DNA of 64,000 bases from Arcobacter_B sp049472135 (GCF_049472135.1 NZ_JBMOVV010000002.1:248001-312000); one strand, 5' to 3'; positions 50,367 through 59,776 are shown, numbered from the stretch's first letter. Numbers and translations: made by a program. Notes: generated by a model from the sequence alone, not told the origin.

Positions 50367-51014
50367 ATGCAAAGAAATGAGTTCGAAGATTTTTATCTTT
50401 TTAACTTCTTAAAAGAAAAAGAACTTGAAAGGTTAAAAGAGATTTCTATAAAAAAGAGTTTTAACAAAGATGAAATACTTTTTTATAAAGGTGATAAGCC
50501 TAGATATCTTCATGTCCTTTTAAGTGGTATTGTAAAACTATATACCCATGACCATAAAGACAATGAGGTTATAATCCACAATTTAATGCCTCCTTCATTA
50601 ATCGCTGAAATTGCGAACTATGAAGAAATAGGATTTCCAGCAAATTGTGCTTTTGAAACAAAAGCAGAAGTGTTACTAATAGATTATGAAAAATTTAAAA
50701 GTGAATTTTTATTAAAACCTGAAATTTCAATGTTTTTTATAAAATCACTTACTAAAAAAATTAAAGCCTTAGAGAGTTTTATCTCTTATAATATAAGCTC
50801 AAATAGTATAGAAAAAATTGCAAAGTTTTTACTTGATAACGAACCTTTATTAAAAAACTTAAAACAAGTAAAAATTGCTCAACTACTTAATATAACTCCA
50901 GAAACATTTTCAAGAAAGATATCAAAGTTAAAAAAAGATGGGATTATTCAAAATGAGAAAGGTTTTATAAAGATTTTAGACTATAAAAGTTTAAGTGAGT
51001 TTATTTCTAAGTAG
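50367..51014 (+). CDS. Crp/Fnr family regulator, NssR/DNR-like
   Basis: A 215-residue transcription factor. The N-terminal cyclic-nucleotide-like barrel (about 20-115) is followed by a dimer helix and a C-terminal winged helix. The recognition helix TPETFSRKISKLKKDG keeps the Glu-x-x-Ser-Arg pattern that FNR uses to read TTGA. Only one Cys is present (NCAFE), so no 4Fe-4S cluster as in FNR; NO sensing through heme, as proposed for DNR/NssR, is possible. Its 5' leader includes the TTGAT-N4-ATCAA box just before its start codon, so it probably limits its own expression and drives ygbA. RBS AAAGAGA. Confidence 0.85.
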   Translation: MQRNEFEDFYLFNFLKEKELERLKEISIKKSFNKDEILFYKGDKPRYLHVLLSGIVKLYTHDHKDNEVIIHNLMPPSLIAEIANYEEIGFPANCAFETKAEVLLIDYEKFKSEFLLKPEISMFFIKSLTKKIKALESFISYNISSNSIEKIAKFLLDNEPLLKNLKQVKIAQLLNITPETFSRKISKLKKDGIIQNEKGFIKILDYKSLSEFISK

Positions 51015-51037
51015 AGCTTATTATTCTTGCTCTACTT
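51009..51037. terminator. Bidirectional terminator
   Basis: AAGTAGAGC and GCTCTACTT (9 pairs, 11-base loop) between the Crp/Fnr gene and the converging gene, spanning both stop codons. Confidence 0.65.
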
Positions 51038-51440
51038 GGTCTTTTGTGCCTTTTTTTAGTTCTTTTAGGAAGGCATAAAGATTTCTTTTATGAATTTTAT
51101 CAACTTGCATAAAAATAAATGCAACTACAACTACATTTAAATGAATCATTGCTTCTTGAAAATCAAAAGAAAGAATTAAAATCCCTGCGATTATTATAAA
51201 TACAGGTTGTGCTATTTTTATGTTTGCTTCTGTTTTCTCAAGTTTTTCTTTATACTCCCTCTCATTATCTCTAATAAATTGATAATCTTCTGAAGTAATG
51301 TCTTTTTCTTCTCTTAGTTTATCTAAACCTTTTATTATATCAATCTTCTTTTTGTACTGTAAGTATTTAAAAAACAGTGCAAGAAGTAAAATTATAGATA
51401 AAAAGTTAGATACAAGTTCTAATGGAAATTGTGCCGGCAT
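51021..51440 (-). CDS. Hypothetical membrane protein with coiled-coil middle
   Basis: A 139-residue protein with a hydrophobic N-terminus (VSNFLSIILLLALFFKYLQY), a charged helical middle (about 30-75, with ITSEDYQFIRDNEREYKEKL), and two more hydrophobic segments (PVFIIIAGILILSF, NVVVVAFIFMQV). The TSEDY helix recalls SHOCT-type domains but is not certain. The C-terminus is Lys/Glu-rich. It converges with the Crp/Fnr gene and has no clear ribosome site. Family unknown. Confidence 0.62.
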   Translation of the reverse strand: MPAQFPLELVSNFLSIILLLALFFKYLQYKKKIDIIKGLDKLREEKDITSEDYQFIRDNEREYKEKLEKTEANIKIAQPVFIIIAGILILSFDFQEAMIHLNVVVVAFIFMQVDKIHKRNLYAFLKELKKGTKDQVEQE

Positions 51441-51589
51441 ATACTTTTCTCTTCCTTATACTTAAAAATTATTGGATTATTATACATAAAAAAGCTTATT
51501 AAACTATATTAAAATCTAAATAAAAATAATTTAAAATTACATTTATTAAAACTTTGTTATAATTTTATAAATTATTTTAAAGGATAAAC

Positions 51590-52039
51590 ATGAAAAAGTT
51601 ACTTATGTTATTGATGTTAAGCACATCATTTTTATTCGCTGCTTTAAATCTACAAACAGCATCTAAAGAAGAGTTAATGTCTATAAAAGGGATTGGTCCT
51701 AAAAAAGCTGATGAAATCATCAAGTATAGAAAGACAAACAAAATTAAGAGTGCTGATGATTTAAAAAATATAAAAGGTTTTGGTCCTGGTGTTATTGCAA
51801 ATGTAAAAGGCAATAAAAAAGTATCAAAAGTAAAACAGAATGAAAAAGCAAAAAAATCAAAAGTTGAAGAGAAGAGAAAAGCTAAAATTGATAATGCAAA
51901 GAAAACAGTTTCTTCAAAAAAGCAGTTTGATAATAAAAAAGAGAAAATCAATAAAAAAGCTAAAGAGAAAAAGCAAAATATAAAACAAAACAGTAAATCT
52001 AAAAAAGAAGAGAAAAAAGTAAATAAGGCAAATAAATAG
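51590..52039 (+). CDS. Exported helix-hairpin-helix protein with long lysine-rich tail
   Basis: A 149-residue protein starting with a signal peptide (KKLLMLLMLSTSFLFA, cleavage near 17). Residues about 18-78 hold two helix-hairpin-helix motifs (ASKEELMSIKGIGPKKADEI and DDLKNIKGFGPGVIANVKGN) as in the ComEA DNA receptor. The last 70 residues are almost only Lys, Glu, Asn, Ser and Ala, strongly basic, suggesting DNA binding or a disordered tail. Unlike ComEA there is no transmembrane anchor. A role in DNA uptake in the periplasm is inferred from the fold. RBS AAAGGA before the ATG. Confidence 0.78.
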   Translation: MKKLLMLLMLSTSFLFAALNLQTASKEELMSIKGIGPKKADEIIKYRKTNKIKSADDLKNIKGFGPGVIANVKGNKKVSKVKQNEKAKKSKVEEKRKAKIDNAKKTVSSKKQFDNKKEKINKKAKEKKQNIKQNSKSKKEEKKVNKANK

Positions 52040-52126
52040 TCTTAATAAAATTAACTTTAGTAGGGTTTCCCTGCTAAGTTAGCTTATGCTAAAATCTTTT
52101 AATTATTAAATATTAAAAGGTCTACT

Positions 52127-52537
52127 TTGAAAATATCTGCAAATAGTTTATGCCCTTGTGGCTCTTCAAAAAAATACAAAAAATGTTGTAAAATCTTTCA
52201 TAATGGTTCAAATCCGAAAACAGCTTTAGAGTTAATGAAATCAAGATATACAGCTTATGTAGTTGGAGATAGTAAATATATTATAAAAACTACACATCCT
52301 TCAAATAATGAGTATACAGAAGATACTTCATCATGGTCATCATCAATTAAAGAGTTTTCTTTAAATAGTGAGTTCACGGGTTTAGTTATTCTAGATTTTA
52401 TAGAAGGTGAAGAAGAGTCATTTGTAACTTTCAATGCTTTGATAAAACAAAATGGTCAAGATGCTTCATTTGTTGAAAAAAGCAAATTTTTAAAAGTAGA
52501 TGGTAAATGGTTATATCATAGTGGAGTAATTAGTTAA
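52127..52537 (+). CDS. ychJ: YchJ-family SEC-C zinc-motif protein
   Basis: A 136-residue protein. The N-terminal SEC-C zinc motif is CPCGSSKKYKKCC (Cys-x-Cys...Cys-Cys). The rest is the NTF2-like YchJ domain with ELMKSRYTAYVVGD and TFNALIKQNGQDASFVEKSK. The start is TTG at 52127 with AAAAGG about 11 bases upstream, chosen because the SEC-C motif begins 6 residues later. It overlaps the next membrane protein gene by one base (TAATG). Function is not known. Confidence 0.88.
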   Translation: MKISANSLCPCGSSKKYKKCCKIFHNGSNPKTALELMKSRYTAYVVGDSKYIIKTTHPSNNEYTEDTSSWSSSIKEFSLNSEFTGLVILDFIEGEEESFVTFNALIKQNGQDASFVEKSKFLKVDGKWLYHSGVIS

Positions 52538-53226
52538 TGAAAGAACTTTTGGAGAAGTTATTTAAAGCAAAAGAAGGAAATATCTTTCTTCTTGGACTTA
52601 TATTAATTTTTTCACTAGGTGTATTTATTATTGTTCTTTACTTTTTTGACCCAGTTTTAGCAAGTAAAATTACAGGAATGATTTTCTCTAATTTACTTGT
52701 AGGAAGAGTTCCTTCCTTGTCTTTTGGTTATGCTGCTGAGCTAAATCATTTTTGGGTGATATTAACAAATGTTTACACTGAAACTATAATGGTAACCATT
52801 TTATATCCTTTATTTGTTTTAAGTATTAAAGGTGTATTAAAAGTAAAAGTTTTAGAAGAGTTCTTCTTAGAAGTTGAAAGTAGAAAGAAGCAGCATAAAG
52901 AAAAGTTTGACAAGTATGGAAAGTTTGGACTTTTTATATTTGTTTTTATTCCTTTTTGGATGACAGGACCAATTGTAGGTTCGATGATTGGTTATCTAAT
53001 AGGAATGAAACACTACACTATAATCTCAATAGTTTTTGTTGCTACAGTTATTTCAATTACTCTTTGGGGAGTATTTCTTCAGGAAATTGTAAATTTACTG
53101 ATAGTATTTGATAGTCAACTATTATGGATTTTACTATTTTTGATAGTAAGTATACTTTTAATATTTAGGTTTAGAAAAGTGATTTTAGATAAAATTCAAG
53201 AAATATTTATAAAAGGTAAAAAATGA
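52537..53226 (+). CDS. Small-multidrug-export family (COG2426-type) membrane protein
   Basis: A 229-residue inner-membrane protein with about five to six helices. FGLFIFVFIPFWMTGPIVGS, GYLIGMKHYTIISIVFVATV and WGVFLQEIVNL fit the putative small multidrug export protein family, which has a conserved PFWMTGP-type motif. It is coupled to ychJ (one-base overlap) and to yaaA (4-base overlap), so the three genes form one operon. Actual transport substrates for the family are not defined. Confidence 0.78.
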   Translation: MKELLEKLFKAKEGNIFLLGLILIFSLGVFIIVLYFFDPVLASKITGMIFSNLLVGRVPSLSFGYAAELNHFWVILTNVYTETIMVTILYPLFVLSIKGVLKVKVLEEFFLEVESRKKQHKEKFDKYGKFGLFIFVFIPFWMTGPIVGSMIGYLIGMKHYTIISIVFVATVISITLWGVFLQEIVNLLIVFDSQLLWILLFLIVSILLIFRFRKVILDKIQEIFIKGKK

Positions 53227-53963
53227 AAATTCTACTTGCCCCAGCAGAAACGAAAAACCAAGGTGGAGAAGAGAAACCATACTGTAAAGAGAACTTTTTT
53301 TTAGAAGAGTTATTTGAAAAGCGAAATGAAGTTTTTGAAAAATATGAGCAACTTTTAGAAAACTCAAATATTGAAGAGTTATCAAAATGGTTTGGTCTAA
53401 AAAAGCTTGATGAAGTTGAAAGATATAAAGAGAGTTTAAAAAATAAACCAACAATGAAAGCTATCCAAAGATACAATGGCGTTGCTTTTGATGCAATCGA
53501 GTACGAAAGTTTAGATAAAGAATCACAAAACTATATTGATGAGAATGTAGTATTATTTTCAAATCTTTTTGGTCCTATTAAAGCAGATGATTTAATTCCT
53601 GATTATAAATATAAGCAAGGAGCTAAACTACCTGATTTAGCAGTAGAAAAATTTTATTTAGACAACTTTTCTACAGCTTTAGATGATTATTTAGGTGAAG
53701 AGATTATTGATTTAAGAGCTGGACATTATGAAAAGTTTTATAAGATAAAAAAAGCAAATGTTTTAACTTTTAAGTTTATAAAAGATGGAAAAGTGGTTAG
53801 TCACTGGGCTAAACACTATAGGGGAGCTTTATTAAAACATCTTGCAGTAAATAATATAAGTAATTTATCTGAATTCATGGAAACTCAAATTGACGGTTTA
53901 AAGCTAGTTGAGATACAGGAGAAAAAGAATATTAAACTTCTAATCATGGAAATAGTAAATTAG
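53223..53963 (+). CDS. yaaA: YaaA-family peroxide-stress protein
   Basis: A 246-residue protein of the YaaA/DUF328 (UPF0246) family, which in E. coli is induced by OxyR and lowers free iron during peroxide stress. It begins KILLAPAETKNQGGEEKP, has LSKWFGLKKLDEVERYKE and later KPTMKAIQRYNGVAFDAIEY and IDLRAGHYEKFYKI, all family segments. Start ATG overlaps the end of the small multidrug export gene by 4 bases, so translation is coupled. No signal peptide. No OxyR or PerR site is evident in this operon. Confidence 0.9.
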   Translation: MKILLAPAETKNQGGEEKPYCKENFFLEELFEKRNEVFEKYEQLLENSNIEELSKWFGLKKLDEVERYKESLKNKPTMKAIQRYNGVAFDAIEYESLDKESQNYIDENVVLFSNLFGPIKADDLIPDYKYKQGAKLPDLAVEKFYLDNFSTALDDYLGEEIIDLRAGHYEKFYKIKKANVLTFKFIKDGKVVSHWAKHYRGALLKHLAVNNISNLSEFMETQIDGLKLVEIQEKKNIKLLIMEIVN

Positions 53964-54072
53964 TCATTATTTTCTGTAAGAAATAATTATAAAATAAAAA
54001 TAATACATAATATTTACATACTCTTAATTTTAGACTCTGTATAATGTTCTACTTCATTAAAAGGACAGTAGG

Positions 54073-54858
54073 ATGGGCTTTAAAAAGGGAATTTTTCTTT
54101 TATTTCTTTGTGTAGTGGGGCTTTATGCACAAAGTGATAAATTAGATCTAATTAAAAAAAGTAATGAACTTAGGGTATGTATTTGGCCAGAATATTATGG
54201 TATTTCTTATCTTGATACAAGAACACAGAAGTTAGTTGGGATTGATAGTGATTTAGCAAAAGAATTAGCAAAAGACTTAGGAGTGAATCTTAAGTATGTA
54301 TCAAGCTCTTTTGCAACGCTAGTAAATGATGTAACAAATGATAAATGTGATATTGCAATGTTTGCAATAGGAAATACTGAATCAAGAAGAGCAAAAATGA
54401 GATTTACTACACCTCATTTATCAAGTGATATTTATGCTATTACTACAAAAACAAATCAAAGAGTTAAAACTTGGAATGATATTGATAAAAAAGGTATTGT
54501 TGTAGCTGTAGCAAAGGGAACTTATCATGAGCCAGTTATGAAAAGTAAACTTAAAAATGCAGATTTACTTGTTGTAAATAGTTTTAAAGCAAGAGAACAG
54601 GAAGTAAAAGCAGGTCGAGCTGATGTATTTATGACTGATTATCCATTTGGAAAAAGAATGATTGCTACAACAAATTGGGCAAGACTAGTTACTCCTGACT
54701 CAACATATCATAAAACACCATATGCATGGGCAATGGCTTATGGAAATGATAAGTTTTATGAAAGAGTAGAACAGTTTATTAGTGACATAAAAAAAGATGG
54801 AAGGCTTTTAGACTTAGCTAAGAAAAACTCTTTAGAACCAATTGCTAAATTAAAATAA
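54073..54858 (+). CDS. Periplasmic solute-binding protein (ABC type 3 family) of a sensory operon
   Basis: A 261-residue exported protein. The signal peptide covers about residues 1-20 (GFKKGIFLLFLCVVGLYA). The mature protein has the family SBP_bac_3 features LRVCIWPEYYGISYLD, LVGIDSDLAKELAKDLGVNL and KCDIAMFAIGNTESRRAKMR. Although such proteins usually feed ABC permeases, none is near; a histidine kinase gene and a response regulator follow. It probably senses an amino-acid- or small-acid-like ligand for that system. The kinase gene starts 12 bases after its stop. RBS AAGGACAGTAGG. Confidence 0.85.
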   Translation: MGFKKGIFLLFLCVVGLYAQSDKLDLIKKSNELRVCIWPEYYGISYLDTRTQKLVGIDSDLAKELAKDLGVNLKYVSSSFATLVNDVTNDKCDIAMFAIGNTESRRAKMRFTTPHLSSDIYAITTKTNQRVKTWNDIDKKGIVVAVAKGTYHEPVMKSKLKNADLLVVNSFKAREQEVKAGRADVFMTDYPFGKRMIATTNWARLVTPDSTYHKTPYAWAMAYGNDKFYERVEQFISDIKKDGRLLDLAKKNSLEPIAKLK

Positions 54859-54869
54859 TATATGAGTTA

Positions 54870-57329
54870 ATGAATAAGCTAAACTCTTTAGGAAAAACAC
54901 TATTACTATCTTTAGTAATAGTGGTAACTGTAGTTACTGCTATTATTTCTTCTTTATCTTTATTAAAAGATGAAGCAATAAAGACGCACTTAGAAATTGC
55001 AAGACTTCATGCAAATACTTTATCTGACCAAGTAACTCAAAGTTTCAATAATATTAATTTACTGAGTTCAAACTTGGTGTCAGTTATAAATAATCAAGAT
55101 GAGTTTAGTACTTTACACACTAGATTTAATAAAATTTTGTATAACAATCCTTTCATTAGGTCTATTAATATTTTAGATTCAAACAAAAATGTAATTTATA
55201 GTTCAAATGACTTGAACTTGAATCTAAATATTAATATAAATGATTTTTATCCAAAGCCTTTATTTAGTAAATCTGTACTTAGATTTGGTCTTCCTTGGAT
55301 AGGAAGAGATTTGGTTGATGGTTCAAATGTTACTCATATGAATGAAATTACAAAAACAGACTTATCATTTGTTCCTGTTCTTAGATATTTTGAACTTGAA
55401 GGAAAAGAGTTTTATATATTAATAAATGTTAATAGTGAATATTTTATAAATAGATATATTGAGAATCTTGATAATTCATTTGCGTATATTGATTTATATA
55501 GAATTGATGGTTTTTTACTTTTCTCATCAGATATACAAGTTACTCCTGGAACATTGATTGAAAAAAGATCACTTTACAACAAAGCATTAAATAGTTCTCA
55601 ATCATGGGGAATAGAGAGTTTTAGAAATAAAGAGTACATTACTTCTTACAAGCTAACAGAAGTTTTCCCATTAAATATTGCAATTAGAATTGATTTACAA
55701 GAGAGTTTAAAAGACTGGGAAGAAAAAACTTCAAATATCTCAGTTCTAATTATTAGTTTAGTTTTGGTTTCAGCTATCTTGGTGATTACTTTGATTTATA
55801 AATACCATTTAGAAAGAGAAGTGGAATTAAAATTCCAAAGAAAACAAATAAAAGAACAGAAAAAATTCCAAGTTTTATTTGAACAAACAATCTTCTTAGC
55901 AGCTATTATGAAGAGTAATGGAAAAGTAACTCAGGTTAATAATAAAGGTTTAGAGTATTTAGAAGAGAGTTTAAAAGAGGCTTTAGAAAAGAGATTTTGG
56001 GAGCTTTCATGTTGGGATGAAAAGGAACAAGCTTATTTAAAAGACACTATTTTAAATATGAATTTAAATACTATAACTTTTTCTCAAGAAGAGATGATTA
56101 TAAAAAATAAAAATAATCAACAAAGAGTTGTTGAATTATCCCTAATTCCATTGAATGTAGATGGTGAATTAGAGTTAGTTGCTTTAGGTTTAGATATTAC
56201 AGAGAGAAAACAAAAACAAGAGCAATTAAAACAAGCATATATTGTATTCCAAAATGCACATGATGGTATTATGATTACAGATAAAGATACAAATATCATA
56301 AATGTTAATAGTGCTTTTGAGAAATCAACTGGATATAGTATTTCTGATGTATATATGAAGAATCCAACTGTTTTACAATCAGGAGTACATCCTAAAGAGT
56401 TCTATTCGAATATGTGGGAAGAACTTAATAAATATGGCTTCTGGGAAGGTGATTTAGTAAATAAGAGAAAAAATGGTGATGTATTTAACGAATATATTAC
56501 AATTAGTGTTGTTTATGATGAAGAGAATAAAGTTAAAAACTATATTGGTATTTTCTCAGACACAACAAATCAGAAAAAGCAAGAAGTGAAGTTAAAAGAA
56601 CAAGAACAACTACTTCACCAACAGTCAAAAATGGCTGCAATGGGTGAAATGATTGAAAATATTGCACACCAATGGAGACAACCTTTATCTGTAATCTCTA
56701 CAATTGCTACAGGTATCAAATTAAAAAAAGAGTTAGGGATAAATGAAGAGGAAGAAGAGCTTTATGAGTTAGATAAAATTAATGAATCTTCTCAATATTT
56801 ATCAGAAACTATTGAAGACTTTAGAGACTTTTTAAGAACTGATAAACCAAAAGTAATATTTAATATTGAAAACACTTTCAATAAAAGTTTAAAACTAATT
56901 AGTTCAAAGTTTAAAAACAGAGAGATTAATATCCAAAAAAGTATTGAAGATATTAGATTATTAGGTATAGAAAATGAATTATTACAAGTGTTTTTAAATA
57001 TCTTTAATAACGCAAGAGATGCTTTAGAGAAAAATGATATAGATTATAAATTATTATTAATTGAAGTTAAGAAAAAGAGTTCAATGGCAAACATTAAAAT
57101 AATTGATAATGGTGGTGGAATTGATGAAAAAATACAAGATAGAGTATTTGAACCTTATTTTACTACAAAGCATAAGTCACAAGGTACAGGAATAGGACTT
57201 TATATGTGTAGAGAAATTATTATTAAACATATGAATGGAACTATCAAGTGCTATAACACTAAAATGACTCATGAAAATAAAGAGTATATAGGTGCTTGTT
57301 TTGAAATAAACATACCTATTAAAAATTGA
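54870..57329 (+). CDS. Membrane sensor histidine kinase with Cache-like and PAS domains
   Basis: An 819-residue kinase. Transmembrane helices at about 10-31 and 293-313 enclose a periplasmic Cache-like domain (ARLHANTLSDQVTQSF, GRDLVDGSNVTHMNEITK, WGIESFRNKEYITSYKLTEV). After helix 2 come PAS 1 (about 330-450) and PAS 2 (about 455-570, with NAHDGIMITDKDTNIINVNS). The histidine box is MGEMIENIAHQWRQPLSVIS and the ATPase ends with GTGIGLYMCREIII. The start has only weak ribosome signals but follows the binding-protein stop by 12 bases. It is followed by a response regulator gene, so the three genes are a sensory unit. Confidence 0.9.
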   Translation: MNKLNSLGKTLLLSLVIVVTVVTAIISSLSLLKDEAIKTHLEIARLHANTLSDQVTQSFNNINLLSSNLVSVINNQDEFSTLHTRFNKILYNNPFIRSINILDSNKNVIYSSNDLNLNLNININDFYPKPLFSKSVLRFGLPWIGRDLVDGSNVTHMNEITKTDLSFVPVLRYFELEGKEFYILINVNSEYFINRYIENLDNSFAYIDLYRIDGFLLFSSDIQVTPGTLIEKRSLYNKALNSSQSWGIESFRNKEYITSYKLTEVFPLNIAIRIDLQESLKDWEEKTSNISVLIISLVLVSAILVITLIYKYHLEREVELKFQRKQIKEQKKFQVLFEQTIFLAAIMKSNGKVTQVNNKGLEYLEESLKEALEKRFWELSCWDEKEQAYLKDTILNMNLNTITFSQEEMIIKNKNNQQRVVELSLIPLNVDGELELVALGLDITERKQKQEQLKQAYIVFQNAHDGIMITDKDTNIINVNSAFEKSTGYSISDVYMKNPTVLQSGVHPKEFYSNMWEELNKYGFWEGDLVNKRKNGDVFNEYITISVVYDEENKVKNYIGIFSDTTNQKKQEVKLKEQEQLLHQQSKMAAMGEMIENIAHQWRQPLSVISTIATGIKLKKELGINEEEEELYELDKINESSQYLSETIEDFRDFLRTDKPKVIFNIENTFNKSLKLISSKFKNREINIQKSIEDIRLLGIENELLQVFLNIFNNARDALEKNDIDYKLLLIEVKKKSSMANIKIIDNGGGIDEKIQDRVFEPYFTTKHKSQGTGIGLYMCREIIIKHMNGTIKCYNTKMTHENKEYIGACFEINIPIKN

Positions 57330-57405
57330 CATATAATTATTATTAAATGATACTTTTATAATACTAATTTATGCTATTCTTAATTATTCTATTGGGGAGT
57401 AGCTA

Positions 57406-58665
57406 ATGAAAAGGGTAGATTTTTTTAAGTTATTAACAGTAATTTATGTTGAAGATGATGCATTTGTAAGAGAGCATACTACTATTGCTATAAAAAAACT
57501 TTTCAAAGAGTTTCATGTAGCTGAAAATGGAAATGAAGCCATTGAAATTTATGATGAATTAATTAGAAACAATCAAAGAGTCGATGTAATAATTAGTGAT
57601 ATAAATATGCCAGTTCTTGATGGTATTGATTTATTAAAAGAGATTAGAAATAGAGATGAAGAGTTACCATTTATCTTTACTACTGCATTTACTGAAGAAA
57701 AATATCTACTTGATGCAATAACTCACAATGCAACAGCTTATATTTTAAAGCCAATTGATATAAGAGTTTTAACTGATAAAGTTTATAAGGCTTCCCATTC
57801 CTTCCATCAGCAAGATACAATTATTAAACAAAAAAAAGAGTTAGAAAAATATTTAAATGCAATAGATAATGTGGCAATAGTATCAAAAACTGATACAAAA
57901 GGTAGAATTACTTTTGCAAATGAGATTTTTTGTGAGATGGCTCAATATACTAGGGAAGAACTATATGGAAGTCATCATAATATAGTAAGACATCCAGATA
58001 TGCCAAAAGCTGCTTTCCAAGATTTATGGAAAACAGTTAAAAATGGAGATACTTGGCAAGGTAAGGTTAAAAACAGAGCAAAAGACGGAAGTGCATATTA
58101 TGTAAATGCAACTATCATACCTATATTTGATGATCTAGGAGATGAGATAATCGAGTATGTTGGAATTAGATTTTTAACAACAAATGACGAATTAGAAAAA
58201 AGAGAATTCAAAAAAAGAGTTCTTCAAAATATTCAAGAGACAAAAAAACAGCATATCAGTAGTCAAAAAAGAATTAAACTTTTAGAAGAGCAACTTATAA
58301 CTTATGCAAACATAGATTTAAATTCATTAAATAGTGATATGTTAGATTTAAAAAGAAAATCAGAATCTCAAAAAAGCCAACTGGATTATTATGAAAGTGA
58401 ATTAAAAACATTAAAAGAGAAGAATAGTAATATTACGAATATTGCAAACACAAAAGTTAAAAAAGCTTCATTAATAGCAATAAATTTAAAAAATGAGAAT
58501 GATAAACTTCTTGAAGAAAATAAGAATCTTAAAAAAGAAGTAGAGATAAAAAAGAAAGTAGTTTTGGATTTAGAGAAAAGAATTACTGAAAAAAATAAAT
58601 ATATTGAAGATTTAAAAGATGTAATAAACTTTAAAGAAAAAGAGTTAAAGAAAGATAAAATCTAA
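57406..58665 (+). CDS. Response regulator with CetB/Aer-type PAS and coiled-coil tail
   Basis: A 419-residue protein with three parts. The receiver (about 10-125) has the phospho-acceptor Asp near residue 65 in VIISDINMPVLDG and the Lys in YILKPID. The PAS domain (about 145-260) contains NIVRHPDMPKAAFQDLWKTV, the same decapeptide as the CetB-like protein of this window, and so may bind FAD. The last 150 residues are a long coiled coil with Lys/Glu-rich heptads. No DNA-binding or enzyme output domain is present, so output is likely through protein contacts. It is paired with the kinase upstream. RBS GGGGAG. Confidence 0.88.
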   Translation: MKRVDFFKLLTVIYVEDDAFVREHTTIAIKKLFKEFHVAENGNEAIEIYDELIRNNQRVDVIISDINMPVLDGIDLLKEIRNRDEELPFIFTTAFTEEKYLLDAITHNATAYILKPIDIRVLTDKVYKASHSFHQQDTIIKQKKELEKYLNAIDNVAIVSKTDTKGRITFANEIFCEMAQYTREELYGSHHNIVRHPDMPKAAFQDLWKTVKNGDTWQGKVKNRAKDGSAYYVNATIIPIFDDLGDEIIEYVGIRFLTTNDELEKREFKKRVLQNIQETKKQHISSQKRIKLLEEQLITYANIDLNSLNSDMLDLKRKSESQKSQLDYYESELKTLKEKNSNITNIANTKVKKASLIAINLKNENDKLLEENKNLKKEVEIKKKVVLDLEKRITEKNKYIEDLKDVINFKEKELKKDKI

Positions 58666-58669
58666 AATA

Positions 58670-59776
58670 TTAAGAGTTTTGGATAGTTTGTTTTTTTACT
58701 GCAAATAAACTTATAAAAGAAATTAAAGCAAATAAAGCACTGTAAATAAAAAGAAACTCTCCATATACCCATCCAGCAATAATTGCACCTATAAATCCAC
58801 CAAGTCCATAAGCAACTCCATACATAAACTGTTGAGCTAATTTTTTATCTTCATAAAGAGAATAAAGATAAATAATAACAGCACTATGGTATAAGCCAAA
58901 AGAGAAAGCATGGATACTTTGAGATATAAAAGTAATAGTTAAGGAATCTGGATAAGCAAAAAGTATTATCCATCTAAAAACTGTAATACCAACACAAAAC
59001 TTTATAATAGTTAGTAAGTTGTTTTTTAAAAGAGGTGCTTGAAAATAAAGCATTAATATTTCACAAATAACACCAAAAGACCAAAGATAAGATGCCATCT
59101 CTAAACTTATTCCATGATCTGTTTCATAAATAGTAAAAAAGTTATAAAAACCTCCAAAACTCATTTGCATAAAAAATAAGCTAAGCCAAAATGGCCAATA
59201 TTTTAAAAAAGAGAATTCTTCACTATTTTGCTGAGCTTTGTGTTCAACATCACTTCGCATAAGTAATAAAGCAAATACAACAGTTAAGATATTTGTTGCT
59301 AAATAGTAGTGCAGAGCAATATGAGGTTCAGTTAGAAACTTTGCTAAAAGCAAAGATATAAACATAAAACCTATAGAACCAAAAAGTCTTGATTTTCCAT
59401 ATCTTTCTTTTCCTAGATGTTTAATAGCTGATACTTCTAGAAATGGTAGCATCAAAGATAAACATACCCCTAAAATTGCATTATTAAGCATAAAGGCATA
59501 GAAATTGTCAAGTGTGATATAAAACATTGAAGAACTTATAATAGACATAAATAAGGCAGTTTTGAATACATCTTGATTTAGTTTTACATGTTTTAAAAAT
59601 AAAAATGGTGTAACAAATCTCATTAGCGGTGCAAGTGCAAAAACGATACCTATCTCAAAAGTACTATATCCAACATCATGAAGTACTTTTGGAAGAAATA
59701 TTATATATACCCCAACAGCTGCAAAGTAGAAAAAATAGAATGCAGAAAGATTAAAAAATTGAACTCTATTCGTCAA
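58670..59776 (-). CDS. MFS transporter, HcaT/nucleoside-permease-like
   Basis: A 368-residue inner-membrane protein with 12 predicted helices, beginning VQFFNLSAFYFFYFAAVGVY. The family (PPP/MFS_1-like, containing HcaT and nucleoside permeases) is suggested by SKLFGSIGFMFISLLLAKF-like segments and the conserved GRSRLFGS-type loop (KSRLFGSIG here). It starts inside the 3' end of the RDD gene (11-base overlap), so it is the last gene of the secG-frr-pyrE-RDD operon. The solute is unknown. Confidence 0.85.
   Translation of the reverse strand: MTNRVQFFNLSAFYFFYFAAVGVYIIFLPKVLHDVGYSTFEIGIVFALAPLMRFVTPFLFLKHVKLNQDVFKTALFMSIISSSMFYITLDNFYAFMLNNAILGVCLSLMLPFLEVSAIKHLGKERYGKSRLFGSIGFMFISLLLAKFLTEPHIALHYYLATNILTVVFALLLMRSDVEHKAQQNSEEFSFLKYWPFWLSLFFMQMSFGGFYNFFTIYETDHGISLEMASYLWSFGVICEILMLYFQAPLLKNNLLTIIKFCVGITVFRWIILFAYPDSLTITFISQSIHAFSFGLYHSAVIIYLYSLYEDKKLAQQFMYGVAYGLGGFIGAIIAGWVYGEFLFIYSALFALISFISLFAVKKQTIQNS

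Noticed and set aside
53185..53476. Two antisense frames over the start of yaaA
   Set aside because: They are Phe/Leu-rich products of an A-rich sense strand; no ribosome site or family feature.
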